Shown here: in pieces, positions 53,601 through 64,000 of the stretch
How the letters are laid out: every line of letters starts with the position of its first letter
Numbering within the stretch: the first letter of the stretch is position 1
DNA from: Castor canadensis
Lineage: Eukaryota > Chordata > Mammalia > Rodentia > Castoridae
Assembly: GCF_047511655.1 (NCBI RefSeq)
Contig: NC_133389.1
Location: 127,355,973-127,419,972 of the forward strand
Direction of reading: 5' to 3'
Length of the DNA stretch: 64,000 nucleotides
Notes under the pieces: model-generated
The model's database searches: none
What the model saw: only the letters and a program-made list of their open reading frames with translations
What the model was told of the DNA's origin: nothing
Program-made: the position numbers and the translations under genes

Positions 53601-56600
53601 GATAACTTAGATAGCAAGTATTTTATTTAATCATTTTTCAGTGAAACAAATATCAGATCAAGATTACAGACCAGTTTTGTTTCTGCCAGACAGTGGAACT
53701 GTTGACTATGAGACTGATAACTTAAGGTCAATGCCATTTGTTCCTATTAAACTTTTCTTTCATGAAATGATTATGGCCTCTGGCAATGACATCTTAGTGA
53801 AGATGATGATGGTGGTGATGATGTGAAGAAGGAAAAGTGAGAAAGAAGGGCACATGTCACTTACTGACTCTTTTTATAGAGCAGGTAGGATGAATTCCAT
53901 TATAATTTCTAGTTTCCATTAATTTGGGCTTTGAGAGCAAGTGAGGAAGTACAAAAATTTGCCCTCTGCCTCTTTCTCCCACCCCAAGTTGGAGTACTCA
54001 TATTTGTTTTTTTTCATAAAGAAATCCTTGATCTTAATTCAAAGAAACCAATAAAACCCTAAAGTTTTGGGAAGAAAAACTGAATTTTCTGTAAGTTGTC
54101 ACTTTGACAGAAAGAGAATTTTCTGTAAGTTGTCACTTTGACAGAAAGAGAAATCTTGTTGTCAAAGGAGAATGGCAATCAAAAACAGACCTTTGGGGGC
54201 ATACCACCTCTACTTTCAGTTTTAAAGACATTTGCAAATTTCATCTAATTTTATGTAGTTAACAGCATAGATAGAAGTCAGAGTCCACCAGTTCTTATTA
54301 AGATGCAAATTACATTGCTGGATTTACAAAAGTTCTTCCAACATTTTCTCTGCAATTATTTACCACAAATATGTGATAACAGATAACCTTTGTGTGGTAT
54401 TTAGTTGTCTCCTAGAAGTAACTAAAGTTACTAAAAATACCAGTATCTTAATAGAATGGCTTTTTTATCACCTTTAGAATATAGATTTATTTCAAAACTA
54501 AATTTACCTTCTTTTGAAAGGTAGGATGATTAAATGTTTGTCCAAGCCAAAGATTCCAAAGGAAATAAATCCCTAGGGAAGGAAACAAAGTTATTTTTTC
54601 TGAATTCAACAATAAAATTTTAAGACAGAGAAATTATGGAAGCCACCAAATTTAGTGCTTGAGAAAGCAGCCCATAGTGATTACAGCAACAGTTTATGTG
54701 GAATGTATAAAGCAGCTCTCTAAAGTTCAGTGCCTGGAGGCACACATGCTATCTCTTCCCAATCATTCTGTCCTTATTAAGACGGGTGATAGAAACTGGT
54801 GCTTAGCAACCACATTTACATGACAGCCTTACTGAAGAAAACTGAAAACATTTAAAGGCTATATGTCTTTGTTTTCCCCTCTTAGAAAAGAAAATATCAC
54901 TCTGCTTAAATATTGATTTTTTTGAAATTTCATAAATTATATAATTAACAAGTCTAAATATATAATTATAATACAGTAACTGTTATGGTTTGGATGTGAA
55001 GTGTCCACCAAAGACTCATGTATTGAAGCTGTGATCCCTAATGCAGCAATGTACAGAGGTAGGGACCATGAGGTGACTGGATCATGAGGGCTCTAACCTC
55101 ATAAATGGATTAATCCCTCGATGAGGTCATAGCTGAATGGGCTGTTGGGAGGTGGGGCCTAGTTGGAGGAAGTAGGTCACTGAAGGGCATGTCCTTAAGG
55201 GGTGTTTTGGGACCAAGCACCTTTCTCTCTCTGGCTGCCATGGGGTGAGCAGCTTTGTTCCACCATGAGCTCTCCACCATGATATTGGCCCTGTCTCAGG
55301 CTCAAACTGATTGGGCCATGGACTGAAACCTCTAAAACTGTTAGCCAAAATTAATCTTGTCTCCCTTTAACTTGATATTCTCAGGTATTTATCTTGTCAC
55401 AGTGATAGAAATCAGACTAATACCATAACTGGACAGAATTTATGTGAAGTGATTCTGGCTAGTGGTTAGGGAAAGGGTTTGAAGGATTCAGTGTGATATA
55501 GCAAACTGGGACAGATCAGGATGATTTAGGACTGCTTAGGGAGAGAGGAGGCTGGCAGCTATCATTTGTCAGGCACACTGGGGTGCAGGCTGGTGGGAGA
55601 AAACATGGAGAATGCTGTATTACATATTTTACATGGAAAATACCACATGAGGGGCCTAATTTTCTTCACTTTCCAACTACAAACAGCCAGAAGTGAGTAT
55701 CTTTCTATGCCAACAGCCCAAGAGGAAAATGGGATGGAAGTAGGGTTTGTGTTTCTCGCACTCCTCTTGAGCCACTTGAGGCATAAGCTGTGTAGGCAGC
55801 ATGTTAAGGGCAACATTCCTGGCATTAGCTCCGTTCATAACAAAGCCCTGCCGAATGAAGCTTTCTCAGTCTAGTCCTGGGATAGCTTGGCTTGCAGTGG
55901 GCTTTCTGAAGGCAAAATGCTAAGGTTGACTGATTTTCCAACCTAGTATCTAATAGTTCTTAGATACAAAATCAGGTCTTAAATAGCATCACAAAGCGAG
56001 ATCAGTATCAAGTAGCCCTTGGGATGCTCTTGTTTGTCTGTAATACAATAACTGAGGTCTCTTGTCTCTTTATACACTGCCACCTTTGCTCTCATAATAA
56101 TGGCAAATAAACTGGAAATATGCAGCAATGTACAGAGGTACATCAAGAAATTAATGTTAGGAGAGAACTTGCAAGAGCACTTATTGACAAATTTTAACTA
56201 TCGCATTTAGCAAATTATTTCAGATTTAATAGTGAGTTCAAACGGCACTTTTTCAACATGACACTCAACTGATATTTGTCAGTTTATGGACAAATAGTAT
56301 AATCAGAAAGTAAGGGACTGGGCTGGGAAGTGGCTCAGTGGTAGGGCAGTTGCCTAGCATGTGCAAGGCCCTCAGTTCTATCCCCAACACTGCAAAAGAT
56401 TAAAAATTGAAATTTGCATATAAAACCATTTCTCAATAGGTCAGATGTCATTTATCCTTAAATATCCTACCTTTTTTCAGGGTTGGGGATCAAACCCAGG
56501 CCTCGAGATGCTAGGCATTAAACATCTTTTTTTTTTTTTTGGTGAATTGGGGGTTTGAACTCAGGACTTCACAGCAGGCATTCTACCACTTGAGCCACAC

Positions 56601-59600
56601 CTCCAGTCTATTTTACTCTGGTTAATTTGGAGATGGGGCTTCTTGAACTATTTGCCTGGGCTGACCTCAAACCACAATCCTCCCAATCTCAGCCTCCCAA
56701 AGTAGTTAGGATTATAGGCATGAGCCACCAGCACCTGGTTTAAATATCCATCTTAATGGTGATACAGCATAGACAACAGCGCTTACTACAGAACTTCTTT
56801 TTTGTCTTTTTTCTTTTTTTTGGTGCTGGGATCGAACCCAGGGCCTCACGCATGCTAGGCAAGCGCTATACCACTGAGCTACATCCCAGCCCCACTACAG
56901 AACTTCTTGATGGAACTTTAGCTTATGAAGTTTTAAATTTTTAATACTTTGCAAGTATTTTTCTAGTTTTAATATGAGATAATGAATGTAAAATGCTTAA
57001 TAATGGTTGGTACATTGTATACTCTCATAAAAGGTAACTATTACCCATGGCCAAAATTTATTTACATACCACATGAATTTTCAATAAAGATTTAAGTACC
57101 AATTATTCAAAACACATCAAAACATAAACAAAATTGAGTTTATCAATTTAAGTGGCTAAATTAAAGGCTCCAGGAAGGTAAATTATTTCCAAAAGTGAAC
57201 TAAGATCACAAAAAAAGTTTAAAAAAAAAAAGTAGGACATCTTGTTCCTGCTTAAATTTCATTCTTTATCTCAAAACCAAAGCAAAGAACTATTTGGTAT
57301 TTATGGTTGAAACACTCAGTGTACATTCTGATGACTTTAACCAATATAATAATTCATTTCTACTAGGAGACAGGCAGCAGCTGTCAGCTGTCACATATAC
57401 CAGCAGCTGGCAAACAAACTAAATTCTTTTGATTTAAAAGAAAATACCGCCCCCCCCCAATCAACTCACAAAAAACCCTCATAATTTTCAGTAAATAAAT
57501 ACCTGGCCAAAGTTAAACACAGCACAGAAAAACTGTAACTCAACATATAGTCTTCCAGGCTCCTGGTTGAACAGCCACCATAGACAACTGGAAAGATTCT
57601 ATATAGGAGGGAGAAAAGGGACCTTTAAAATGAAGCATGCTAATCATTTCTCTCCATCCAGAACAGTACAGTGACTTCTACTTAATAATTAGGGAAGAAA
57701 AGACGAAAGGGGAAAAACACTGAAAGACTATAGAGGCTTTGTCTTTCAAACAAGAGGTTTCAACCTCTCCTCTTGACACATGTCATTCAAACAGTGTCTA
57801 TTCTGATCAGATTTGAAGTGAGAAGACATGAGCCATAATACAGAAGCTTACATAATATACCAGGACTGCCAACTAGCCTAAGACAGGATGGATTTTAAAA
57901 TGAGTCCTACACAATGAAAACAATTATATCACTAAGCAGCGATTCTTGGCAGCATTTATTTTTTGATTTTTGGTCTTAAACAGCAGTTAAAGTGCTGCTG
58001 GCTGATATCATAGTAAGCAATGAGCATCCCCAGGTGAAAAGGTCTCATAGCTAGCTATGTGGTCCATCTCCCACTCTAGGGGGATTACACTTGAGCCATC
58101 TTCAAGAATTATATAATTATATAACTGATAATTCACAAAATGGAATATATGGCTAATTAAAAAACCTTTAATAATTAAAGAAATGTATGCATTAAAAATA
58201 AAGTATTGTATTGCTCTTATAAATTATCCAATTACAAAATTTACAACATTCAAGGCTAATGAGAGTGCTACATACATTTAGACTACCCTTCGGAAACCAA
58301 TTTAGTAGAATGCATCTAAAGCCATAGATATTTATATGCTTTGATGCAGGGCTCTCAACTTTGGGAATACATCATTAACATTAGGAAATACAAAACACTA
58401 GGAACAATTCGTAAGGAAGTAATTGAATAAATTATAATGTAGTTTTCCTGTAGTTTACTGGAAAGCTATTTAAAGCCATGGTTATGAACACTTATGCAGT
58501 AATATGAAAATAAGTGAAAAAAGCAGGATATAAATCCATATAAGTGATTAGAACCATGAAAAGTGTGTTAAAACTAGAAGGCAGGGCCAGGTGTGGTGGC
58601 AAACACCTGTAAATACCAGCCTTTGGAGGCTGGGCAGGAAGATATAGAATTTGAGACCAACCTGAGCAACTTAGTAAGACCTTGTCTCAAAAACCGACAG
58701 GCTAAGGGGTGGGGGCTTGACTCACGTGGTATAGCACCTGCCTAGCAAGTACAAGGCTCTGAGTTCAAACAACAACAATAACACCAAGGGCTGCAGATGT
58801 AGCTCAGTGGTAGAGCACTTGCCTAGCATGTACAAAGAAAGTCCTGATGAGTTCAGTTCCTAGCACCACAAAAAAAAAAAAAAAAAAAGAGTATGATAGA
58901 TATTTTTCTAAATTCTTTCATAAAATATTTTTAAAGTTTATTTATCTTAGAAATATCTTCTGAGAGATAATGTAGGCATCTGTCTACTTTGGTCAGTCAA
59001 ATACGTTAGGAGTAAGTGTAGCATGAACAAGTGAATAAGTGATTGTAAGCACAATAGGCTGCTGGCGTTCTTAGGCAACAGAGTAATGTGAATGATTTCA
59101 TTCCCTGCCCAAGCAAAAATGTTCACTTAAGGTTAGAACTCAGAGGGCTTTGCTACCACAATCCTGCAAAGTAGCAGCTAAGTTTCAACCAGATGCCTAA
59201 ATAAAACCTTTGCCAAACACTTAAAGAAATAACCCCGAAACAAAAACGGAAGAAACATTTACAGCAAACATGCCAATAACGAGAAGTAAACACAGCAAGA
59301 CATGTCGAGTCAGTTGCTGGTCCCCACTCTGCAGATACTGTTCTTCTTCCTGGGCTAATATGCAGCTCTGGGAGTTACAGCGACTCACGCAGTGATCATC
59401 TATAAAACAGTAAGCACAATAATTTGTAATCAGAGCTTTTTACTTGAATCCATTTTAAATTTATAATGACTTCCTAAGAAGAACAACAAAAAAGCACATT
59501 CAGCTAAGAATCAGTATAATTTTTGATGAAATTGGAAGAGAGCTTTTCCTCAAGTTGTTTTAGGAAAGTTTTAGTTGTAAGATGTTTTTATCTGAAAAAA

Positions 59601-62600
59601 ACACAAATAGTAATAGTCCCTTTGATATGACTTAACAGTATTTTATATCTACATAGCTAATGTTACATAATTACATTACATATTAACATACATTATACAT
59701 TGTATAAATACATGTAATTTTTAAGTGTTTAACTCAAATTTCAACTGTGATCAATCTATGTATAAGTCACGAATGCTCTATTATACCCTATTTTGGTTAG
59801 CTGTAAAACAAATATATTATTACCTCTTGCCTTTTATGAAAGAGTTTAAAATTTGTCTTAGAAAGGATCTTTAAGATACCAAATATTATATGCTATGTTT
59901 TGCTCACATATGAAATCAAACCCAAATCACAGGCATAGCTCTTCTCTGACCTAAACCAGAGGCAAGGGAAGCTTCTTTTTCAACAACAAAAGTTAGGAAA
60001 AATATTTTTATATCACAGACTAATGTATATATAGTCTTATACGAGACCATTACTTGAAAGCACATGTTTATAGCTCTTACCCTTAAGCTAAAAATAGAAA
60101 TCTGTATTTCTTAAAGCTACTTTTTAGAAAAGGATATACATAATCATTAAACATGGTCTAGCACAATAATTAATGGCACAGGGGAGAGTAACACCATTAT
60201 AAGTAAAAGAGTTGATTATCCCTATGGTACGAAATTAGGCTATCTCTATGGCATGATCCCATTTAATGAAAAGTATTGTATATATCTGCTATAATTTGGA
60301 TATGGAATGTCTCCCAAAGGCCCATATGTTGAAGTTTTGGTCCCCAGCTCACGGTGCTATTGGGAGGTGGTGGAACCTTTAGGGTTAGGGCCGAGTGGAG
60401 GGAAGTTAGGTCCCTGAAGGCATGCCCTTGAAGGAGATAAAGAGTTGGACCTTGTCCTTTCCTCAACTCTTTATCTCCTTCCTGGCTGCCATGAGGTGAG
60501 CAGCGTCTCTGCCACATGCTTCCACCATGACGTACTATGCCATCACAGCCCAAAGCCCAAAGCAATAGGCCAAGTGACCATGCACTGAAACCATGAACCA
60601 AAATAAACCTTCATCCTTTATTGATTATCTCAGGTATTTTGTCACAATAACAGAAAGCAACTAACACAATTTGTGAACAAAAGTTCTAGAAGTATATATA
60701 ATAAACCTGATTTTAAAATATTATATACAGATATTACAAAAATGGGTAAAAATAAATTTTACTTTCTTTCTTTGCCTTTTACTTATGTTGCCATTCATCA
60801 GTCTAAATAAATGTTTATTTGCTTTTGTGTATGGCAAGGGGTGTGGGGTGAATTATATTGTTAAACTCTAAAAATTTTCATTTGTTCATGGTTTCATTTC
60901 CTTTAGACTTTTCTATTTTTCAGGTTTGTGAATGATACTAAATTATATGACTTGATGAAGTCCATATATGATGGCTCTCATTGTACACAATTTTTGCAAG
61001 ATGTGATCAGAAAAAAATTTAAGTCTTATATAATTAAAAGTTCACAGGAATCAGCATTAGTAATGAAGAAAGTGACAAAGTTTATAGAGACTTTGAGGGG
61101 CAGAAAAAAAGTTGCCAGACTAGAATTTGTTAAAGAGTTTACTAGTAGATACACTGTGTTGGGAGAAAAAAATAAGGAATAAAGCTTTGGGACTTCTGAT
61201 ATAAGGAAATATTAGTTTTAGAAAGGAAACATCAAAAAAAAAAAAAAAAACTACCTTGAAAGACAGATTAACTAAATGCCAGAAGTGGTTTTCTATCAGA
61301 AAAAGTTAGCATAGGTTCAACATCTGCTATGTTTTTAATTCTTTCTATGGAAATGTGAATTCTGTTATTTAAGATTCACTTGTAGCTAGCAGAGAGCAGG
61401 CAAATACAAATGCCACCTGAATGACAAGTGCTACTGCTGCTGCCACATTTAAAGAGCATTTACCACATAAATCACACATAGTGCTAAATGGTTTCTTATA
61501 TGCTTCACAACATTTTCTTTTATGGTACCGGGGATTGAACCCAGGGCCTTGAGCATGCTAGGCTCTGCCATTGCGCTACATCCCCAACACAACTTTTATT
61601 AGATAAAAATATGCCTTTAGTAGCAATGCAATTGACAGGTGTCTCATCATAAAGAGAGCTCTGGTGGTTTTCCCCACTAGTTTGATTATAAATAAGCATA
61701 ATCAATGGAAAACACATATCATCATCATGTTTGCTTATTTTAAATAATTTGAAATTTGAACCAAAAATGTGATTCAGGCTGGGCATGGTGGTACACGTCT
61801 GTAACACAGTTATTTGGGGAGTGGGGATTGGGAAGATCTTGGTTCAAGCCAGCACGGGCAAAAAATTTGCAAGACCCCATCTCAACCAACATGCTGGGTA
61901 TGGGGGCCCTTGTCTGTCATTCCAGCTATGCAGAAGGCACAGGTAGGAGCGGAGAGGAAAGAGGCTGGCCCCAGGCAAAAGGTATGCCACCCTATCTGAA
62001 AATAACTAAAGTAAACAACAGGCTGCACATATTACTCAAGTGGTAGAGTGCCTCTCTAGTAAGCACAAGACCCTGAGTTCAAATGCCAGTACACCAAAAA
62101 AGAAAAAATGTGACTCAGTCTCTTAGTTTATATGCCAAAATGTTGTTGTTGTTATTATTATTATTATTATTTGTGGTCCTGGGGATTGAACTCAGGGCCT
62201 CATGCTTGCTAAAAAAACCTGCTCTACCATTTGAGCTATGCCCCCAATTCATTTGTTTTTTAGTTTGTTTTTCAGACAGGGTCTTGGCTAATTTTGCCCA
62301 GCCAGGCCTGGAACCTCAATCCTCTTACTTCTGCCCCACGAGTAGCTGGAACCATAGGCATGTACCGCCACACTGAGCCTAAAAGGTTATTACCTTTCAA
62401 GTTTTTTTCTTATTTTATATGAAAAGGTGCCAGGTGCTAGTGGCTCACACCCGTAATCCTAGCTACTCAGGAGGCAGAGATCAGGAGGATCGTGGTTTTG
62501 AAGCCAGCCCTGGCAAATAGTTCCCAAGACACTATCTTGAAAAAAACCATTAAAAAAAAGGGCTTGGGGTGCTGGTGGAGTGGCTCAAGATGTAGACCCC

Positions 62601-63229
62601 AAGTTTAAGCCCCAGTACAAAAAGAAAAGGCATATTAAAGCATAAATATTCACAGGGCAATTGAGCACTACTTAATTAACCTTGGGGGTAAGAGGTGGAG
62701 AGAACATCCCAGTTTCTAAAACAAATAAAAGGTCAAAAACCCCAATAATGGCCTAAGTTTAGGGCAAACTTCTTGGTTTTATCACAAATTGATTTTTTTT
62801 TCTTTTCTTGTTTTTCTTTTTTTGGCTAGGGATTGAAGTTAGGGCCTTAGGGCAAGTACCCTACCACTGAGATATATCACCAGCCATGTGTACAATGCTG
62901 CCTATTACTATAAGAACTTTATTTTTTAAATGAGTACTCTATCTGCATAATTATTATCCTGTCAGCACTTTTCTCCGTCTTATTTGAGAATCCATATTCT
63001 CTAACAGTTTTCATTAGTGTTGTAGCTTCTAGAGAAAACCCTGTGTAGAGTTCTTTTGAAGCATAAGGATAAGGAAGAAATCGGCTGTTTTCCAAGCCCA
63101 TCCTCATAGCCCAGAGGCACTTACTTTTCTCAAATGAAGGAGTCACAGGCCCACTGGTGCTTGTGTTTGCTACTGGCTCTGTTGCTGAGCAGTGTAATTC
63201 ACCATTTCCCATGGAGCAAGAGCAGCAAC
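50343..63229 (-). CDS. GPR155: GPR155 / LYCHOS, 3' part, six coding exons
   Basis: Lysosomal membrane protein with a transporter-like domain fused to a GPCR-like domain and a C-terminal DEP domain; known as LYCHOS, a cholesterol sensor that signals to mTORC1 through GATOR1. Exons in transcript order: 63125-63229, 59263-59399, 57503-57598, 54508-54572, 53050-53187, 50343-50643. They total 842 nt, the last 279 residues plus TAA, in one frame. They encode a Ser/Thr- and Cys-rich cytosolic loop, two hydrophobic spans (HVLLCLLLVIGMFANL; LQFFCAVFNFGQGFISFGIF), then the DEP domain and a Ser/Pro-rich tail. Upstream exons lie beyond position 64000. The gene converges on SCRN3. Confidence 0.96.
51085..51215 (+). 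repeat. B1 monomer
   Basis: TTGGTGTGGCAGCACATTTC to GAGACCTTGTCTCAAAAAC, (CAAAA)n tail. Confidence 0.75.
51216..52159 (-). other. GPR155 intron stretch, nothing recognised
   Basis: Single-copy-looking DNA; short ORFs on the minus strand look accidental. Confidence 0.45.
52160..52400 (+). repeat. MIR, diverged
   Basis: CTTGAACTTGCCCAGGGTCA and ACTTCAGGAGTTGAGTTCTA in MIR order. Confidence 0.6.
53050..53187 (-). CDS. GPR155: GPR155 exon, linker to DEP domain
   Basis: 138 nt: LEFLWNNKETAENRDSPVSE, then EIKMTCQQFIHYHRDLCIQN and IVKER. The last part begins the DEP fold. Acceptor GTTTTCAG|GCTTG, donor GAAAGAAG|GTAAGC. Confidence 0.96.
53455..53600 (+). repeat. B1 monomer
   Basis: AGCCAGGTGTGGTGGAACAT to AAGACCCTGTCTCAAAATAA, with an (AAACC)n tail. 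Confidence 0.8.
53797..53825 (+). repeat. (GAT/GGT)n simple repeat
   Basis: GAAGATGATGATGGTGGTGA triplet run. Confidence 0.7.
54082..54149. repeat. 34-bp perfect tandem duplication
   Basis: Units 54082-54115 and 54116-54149 are identical by eye; each contains GTCACTTTGACAG. Confidence 0.92.
54508..54572 (-). CDS. GPR155: GPR155 exon, end of last membrane helix
   Basis: 65 nt: GFISFGIFGLDKHLIILPFK and R, plus two bases of the next Arg. Acceptor TTCCCTAG|GGATT, donor AGAAG|GTAAAT. Confidence 0.95.
54981..55428 (+). mobile_element. MaLR-type solo LTR
   Basis: Starts TGTTATGGTTTGGATGTG and ends AGACTAATACCA; internal GGTGGGGCCTAGTTGGAGGA and GGCTGCCATGGGGTGAGCAG. Shares its layout with the copy at 60285-60668. 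No proviral genes adjoin. Confidence 0.75.
55429..56319 (-). other. GPR155 intron stretch, nothing recognised
   Basis: ORFs of 87 and 102 codons overlap on opposite strands at about 55562-55874; neither resembles a known protein and no splice or retrocopy signs accompany them. Confidence 0.45.
56320..56400 (+). repeat. ID (BC1-like) SINE
   Basis: GAAGTGGCTCAGTGGTAGGG, GCCTAGCATGTGCAAGGCCC. Confidence 0.85.
56470..56745 (-). repeat. Partial ID then B1-ID dimer
   Basis: Reversed ID piece 56470-56525; T12, then reversed dimer 56528-56745 ending CAGCACCTGG. Confidence 0.8.
56812..56896 (-). repeat. ID (BC1-like) SINE, near-canonical
   Basis: GGTGCTGGGATCGAACCCAG, GCATGCTAGGCAAGCGCTAT and CCACTGAGCTACATCCCAGC retain the CpG-containing boxes, implying a young copy. 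Confidence 0.88.
57503..57598 (-). CDS. GPR155: GPR155 exon, final membrane segments
   Basis: 96 nt, 32 codons: NLSSCLWWLFNQEPGRLYVE, then LQFFCAVFNFGQ. The acceptor is TATATAG|AATCT. A nearer TTTCCAG| would also look like an acceptor but breaks continuity with the preceding exon. Donor GGCCAG|GTATTT, phase 0. Confidence 0.95.
57600..58582 (-). other. GPR155 intron stretch, nothing recognised
   Basis: AT-rich with no clear repeat or exon. Confidence 0.45.
58583..58780 (+). repeat. B1-ID dimer SINE
   Basis: GGGCCAGGTGTGGTGGCAAA, GACCTTGTCTCAAAAACC; ID half from GGGTGGGGGCTTGACTCACG. Confidence 0.78.
58788..58889 (+). repeat. ID SINE with small internal insertion
   Basis: GATGTAGCTCAGTGGTAGAG, CCTAGCATGTACAAAG, then an altered middle (AAGTCCTGATGAG) before GTTCAGTTCCTAGCACCAC and A18. 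Confidence 0.85.
59263..59399 (-). CDS. GPR155: GPR155 exon, Cys-rich loop and membrane span
   Basis: 137 nt encoding DHCVSRCNSQSCILAQEEEQ, then YLQSGDQQLTRHVLLCLLLV and IGMFA. The second half starts a hydrophobic membrane helix. Acceptor TTTTATAG|ATGAT, donor TTTGCT|GTAAAT, phase 0. Confidence 0.95.
59400..60284 (-). other. GPR155 intron stretch, nothing recognised
   Basis: AT-rich DNA; no repeat, exon or ORF of note. Confidence 0.45.
60285..60668 (+). mobile_element. MaLR-type solo LTR
   Basis: ATAATTTGGATATGGAATGT, CCCATATGTTGAAGTTTTGG, CTGGCTGCCATGAGGTGAGC, ending CAACTAACACA. A 112-codon minus-strand ORF across it is incidental. Confidence 0.72.
60907..61250 (+). pseudogene. Unidentified ORF ending near a poly(A) tract; possible retrocopy fragment
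   Basis: After an in-frame TAG at 60904 the frame is open for 91 codons to a TAA at about 61180. The part from 60928 reads VNDTKLYDLMKSIYDGSHCT and continues Lys-rich (RKKFKSYIIKSSQESALVMK, ending LGEKNKE). AATAAA overlaps the stop, and a pure A18 run follows about 50 nt later, as in processed retrocopies. I do not recognise the protein. There is no convincing target-site duplication, and no in-frame ATG before the fifth part of the ORF. It lies antisense in a GPR155 intron. A chance ORF next to an A-run remains possible. Confidence 0.4.
61518..61595 (-). repeat. ID SINE monomer
   Basis: GTACCGGGGATTGAACCCAG to GCGCTACATCCCCAACAC. Confidence 0.83.
61775..62100 (+). repeat. B1-B1-ID trimer SINE
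   Basis: GGCTGGGCATGGTGGTACAC start, second B1 near 61893, ID from about 62020 ending CAGTACACC and A-tail. Confidence 0.8.
62145..62382 (-). repeat. ID-B1 SINE with (TTA)n
   Basis: (TTG)n/(TTA)n head, reversed ID with a short A insertion (GCTTGCTAAAAAAACC), reversed B1 ending ACTGAGCC. Confidence 0.75.
62428..62632 (+). repeat. B1-ID dimer SINE
   Basis: GGTGCCAGGTGCTAGTGGCT start; B1 body well preserved (AGCTACTCAGGAGGCAGAGA); ID half from GCTGGTGGAGTGGCTCAAG. Confidence 0.88.
62822..62885 (-). repeat. Partial ID SINE
   Basis: GGCTAGGGATTGAAGTTAGG to CACTGAGATATATCACCAGC. Confidence 0.72.
63125..63229 (-). CDS. GPR155: GPR155 exon, cytosolic loop
   Basis: 105 nt encoding CCSCSMGNGELHCSATEPVA and on to TPSFEK. 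A Cys cluster at its start and a Ser/Thr-rich stretch fit the loop before the last membrane segments, the region reported to contact GATOR1 in LYCHOS. Acceptor TATGTAG|GTTGC, donor GAGAAAA|GTAAGT. Confidence 0.94.
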
Positions 63230-63367
63230 CTACATAGACAAAATGATATGTGAAGGTAGAGCACAGCCACAGCAGAGATGAAGAAGTTCAAGATGCCAAC
63301 AAAACCAAACCCACTCGTGCAGCCTCCTTGGAAATGTTTTCAGATGACATCTACCAAAAAGTATCCA

Positions 63368-63672
63368 GCCGGGTGCAGAGGCCCAAGGCTGTAATCCTAA
63401 CTTCTTGGGAGGTGGAGATTGGAAGGATCATGGTTTGAGGTCAGCCTGGGCAAAAAGTTCACTAGACCCCATCTTAACCAATGGCTGGGCATAGTGGCCC
63501 ATGCCTGTCATCCCAGCCACATGGGGAAGCACAAATAGAAGGACTAGGAAAATAAAGCAAGACTTTATCACAAAAATAACCAATACAAAATGGGCTGTCG
63601 GAGTGGCTCAATGGTGGAGTGCCCAGCAAGCACAAGACCCTCAGTTCAATCCCCCAGGACCACCAAAAGAAA
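63368..63672 (+). repeat. B1-B1-ID trimer SINE
   Basis: GCCGGGTGCAGAGGCCCAAG start, second B1 near 63483 (GGCTGGGCATAGTGGCCCAT), ID from about 63593. About 140 nt upstream of the GPR155 exon. Confidence 0.8.
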
Positions 63673-64000
63673 AAAGTATCCAAATGTGTCAATACAGAAG
63701 TTAACATTTAAACAGTGCCAGAAAAATGTTGGGCTCCTTCACATACTGTTTCCTCACTCTATGAGACCAGAAAAAATGTTTTTATCCCTGCTGCTTTATT
63801 TCCACTATGCTTTGAGAACTAAGAATTCAAACACTTTCCTAAAACAAGATTTTATTCAATCATTCCTCAAAAACACATGTTAATGCTCTATTGATTACTG
63901 TGGAAAATTCAAACTTACTAGCCTAACTATGAAAGCTCTCTAAAACTTGGCCTCTCTTCCTGCCCGCCCTGTTATTCAACAAAAAACCTTTGCTTCTTTC
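63673..64000 (-). other. GPR155 intron, nothing recognised
   Basis: No exon or repeat seen up to the window edge. Confidence 0.45.

Noticed and set aside
55562..55874. Opposite-strand ORFs of 87 and 102 codons in a GPR155 intron.
   Set aside because: Mutually overlapping, unrecognised, no retrocopy features.
57588..57590. Alternative GPR155 acceptor TTTCCAG within exon 57503-57598.
   Set aside because: Joining the previous exon there would drop 11 nt and break the frame; TATATAG|AATCT at 57598 keeps it.
60263..60601. 112-codon minus-strand ORF.
   Set aside because: Entirely within a MaLR-type LTR, which is noncoding.

Overview
This window is mammalian nuclear DNA: AT-rich, about 95% intron, intergenic spacer and retrotransposons, with short GT-AG-bounded exons and one CpG island. 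The dominant short repeats are rodent-type: 7SL-derived B1 monomers carrying the B1-style internal deletion, and tRNA-derived ID units, joined as dimers, trimers and one tetramer. I infer a rodent, possibly a castorimorph such as beaver; species is not provable from this window alone.

Three protein genes are present, in the order known from mammalian chromosomes (human 2q31): CIR1 (minus strand, 5' part), SCRN3 (plus strand, complete coding sequence) and GPR155/LYCHOS (minus strand, 3' part). CIR1 and SCRN3 are divergent from a shared CpG-island promoter at about 19.45-20.70 kb. SCRN3 and GPR155 converge tail-to-tail, with about 6.7 kb between their stop codons. All splice junctions given here were read from the sequence and checked by reading-frame continuity.

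1-10.98 kb: presumed CIR1 intron, filled with L1, LTR and SINE remnants. 10.98-19.90 kb: seven CIR1 coding exons, including an 11-nt microexon and a GC-AG intron. 19.9-20.7 kb: bidirectional promoter. 21.8-43.6 kb: seven SCRN3 coding exons encoding 422 residues; intron 5 is about 10 kb and holds several L1 pieces. 43.6-50.3 kb: intergenic/3'UTR DNA. 50.34-63.23 kb: six GPR155 exons encoding the last 279 residues (cytosolic loop, final membrane segments, DEP domain). 63.23-64.0 kb: GPR155 intron with a SINE trimer.

The three genes do not form a pathway: a Notch/RBPJ corepressor, a secernin of uncertain substrate, and a lysosomal cholesterol sensor. I found no undescribed multi-gene system. The notable items are local: the CIR1 microexon and GC-AG intron, a tailless tRNA-Cys retropseudogene with 16-bp target-site duplications, inverted young L1 3' ends bracketing SCRN3 exons 6-7, an L1 tail placing a poly(A) signal just after the SCRN3 stop, an ETS/DR1/ETS cluster in the shared promoter, a 36-bp imperfect inverted repeat, and an unidentified ORF ending near a poly(A) tract.
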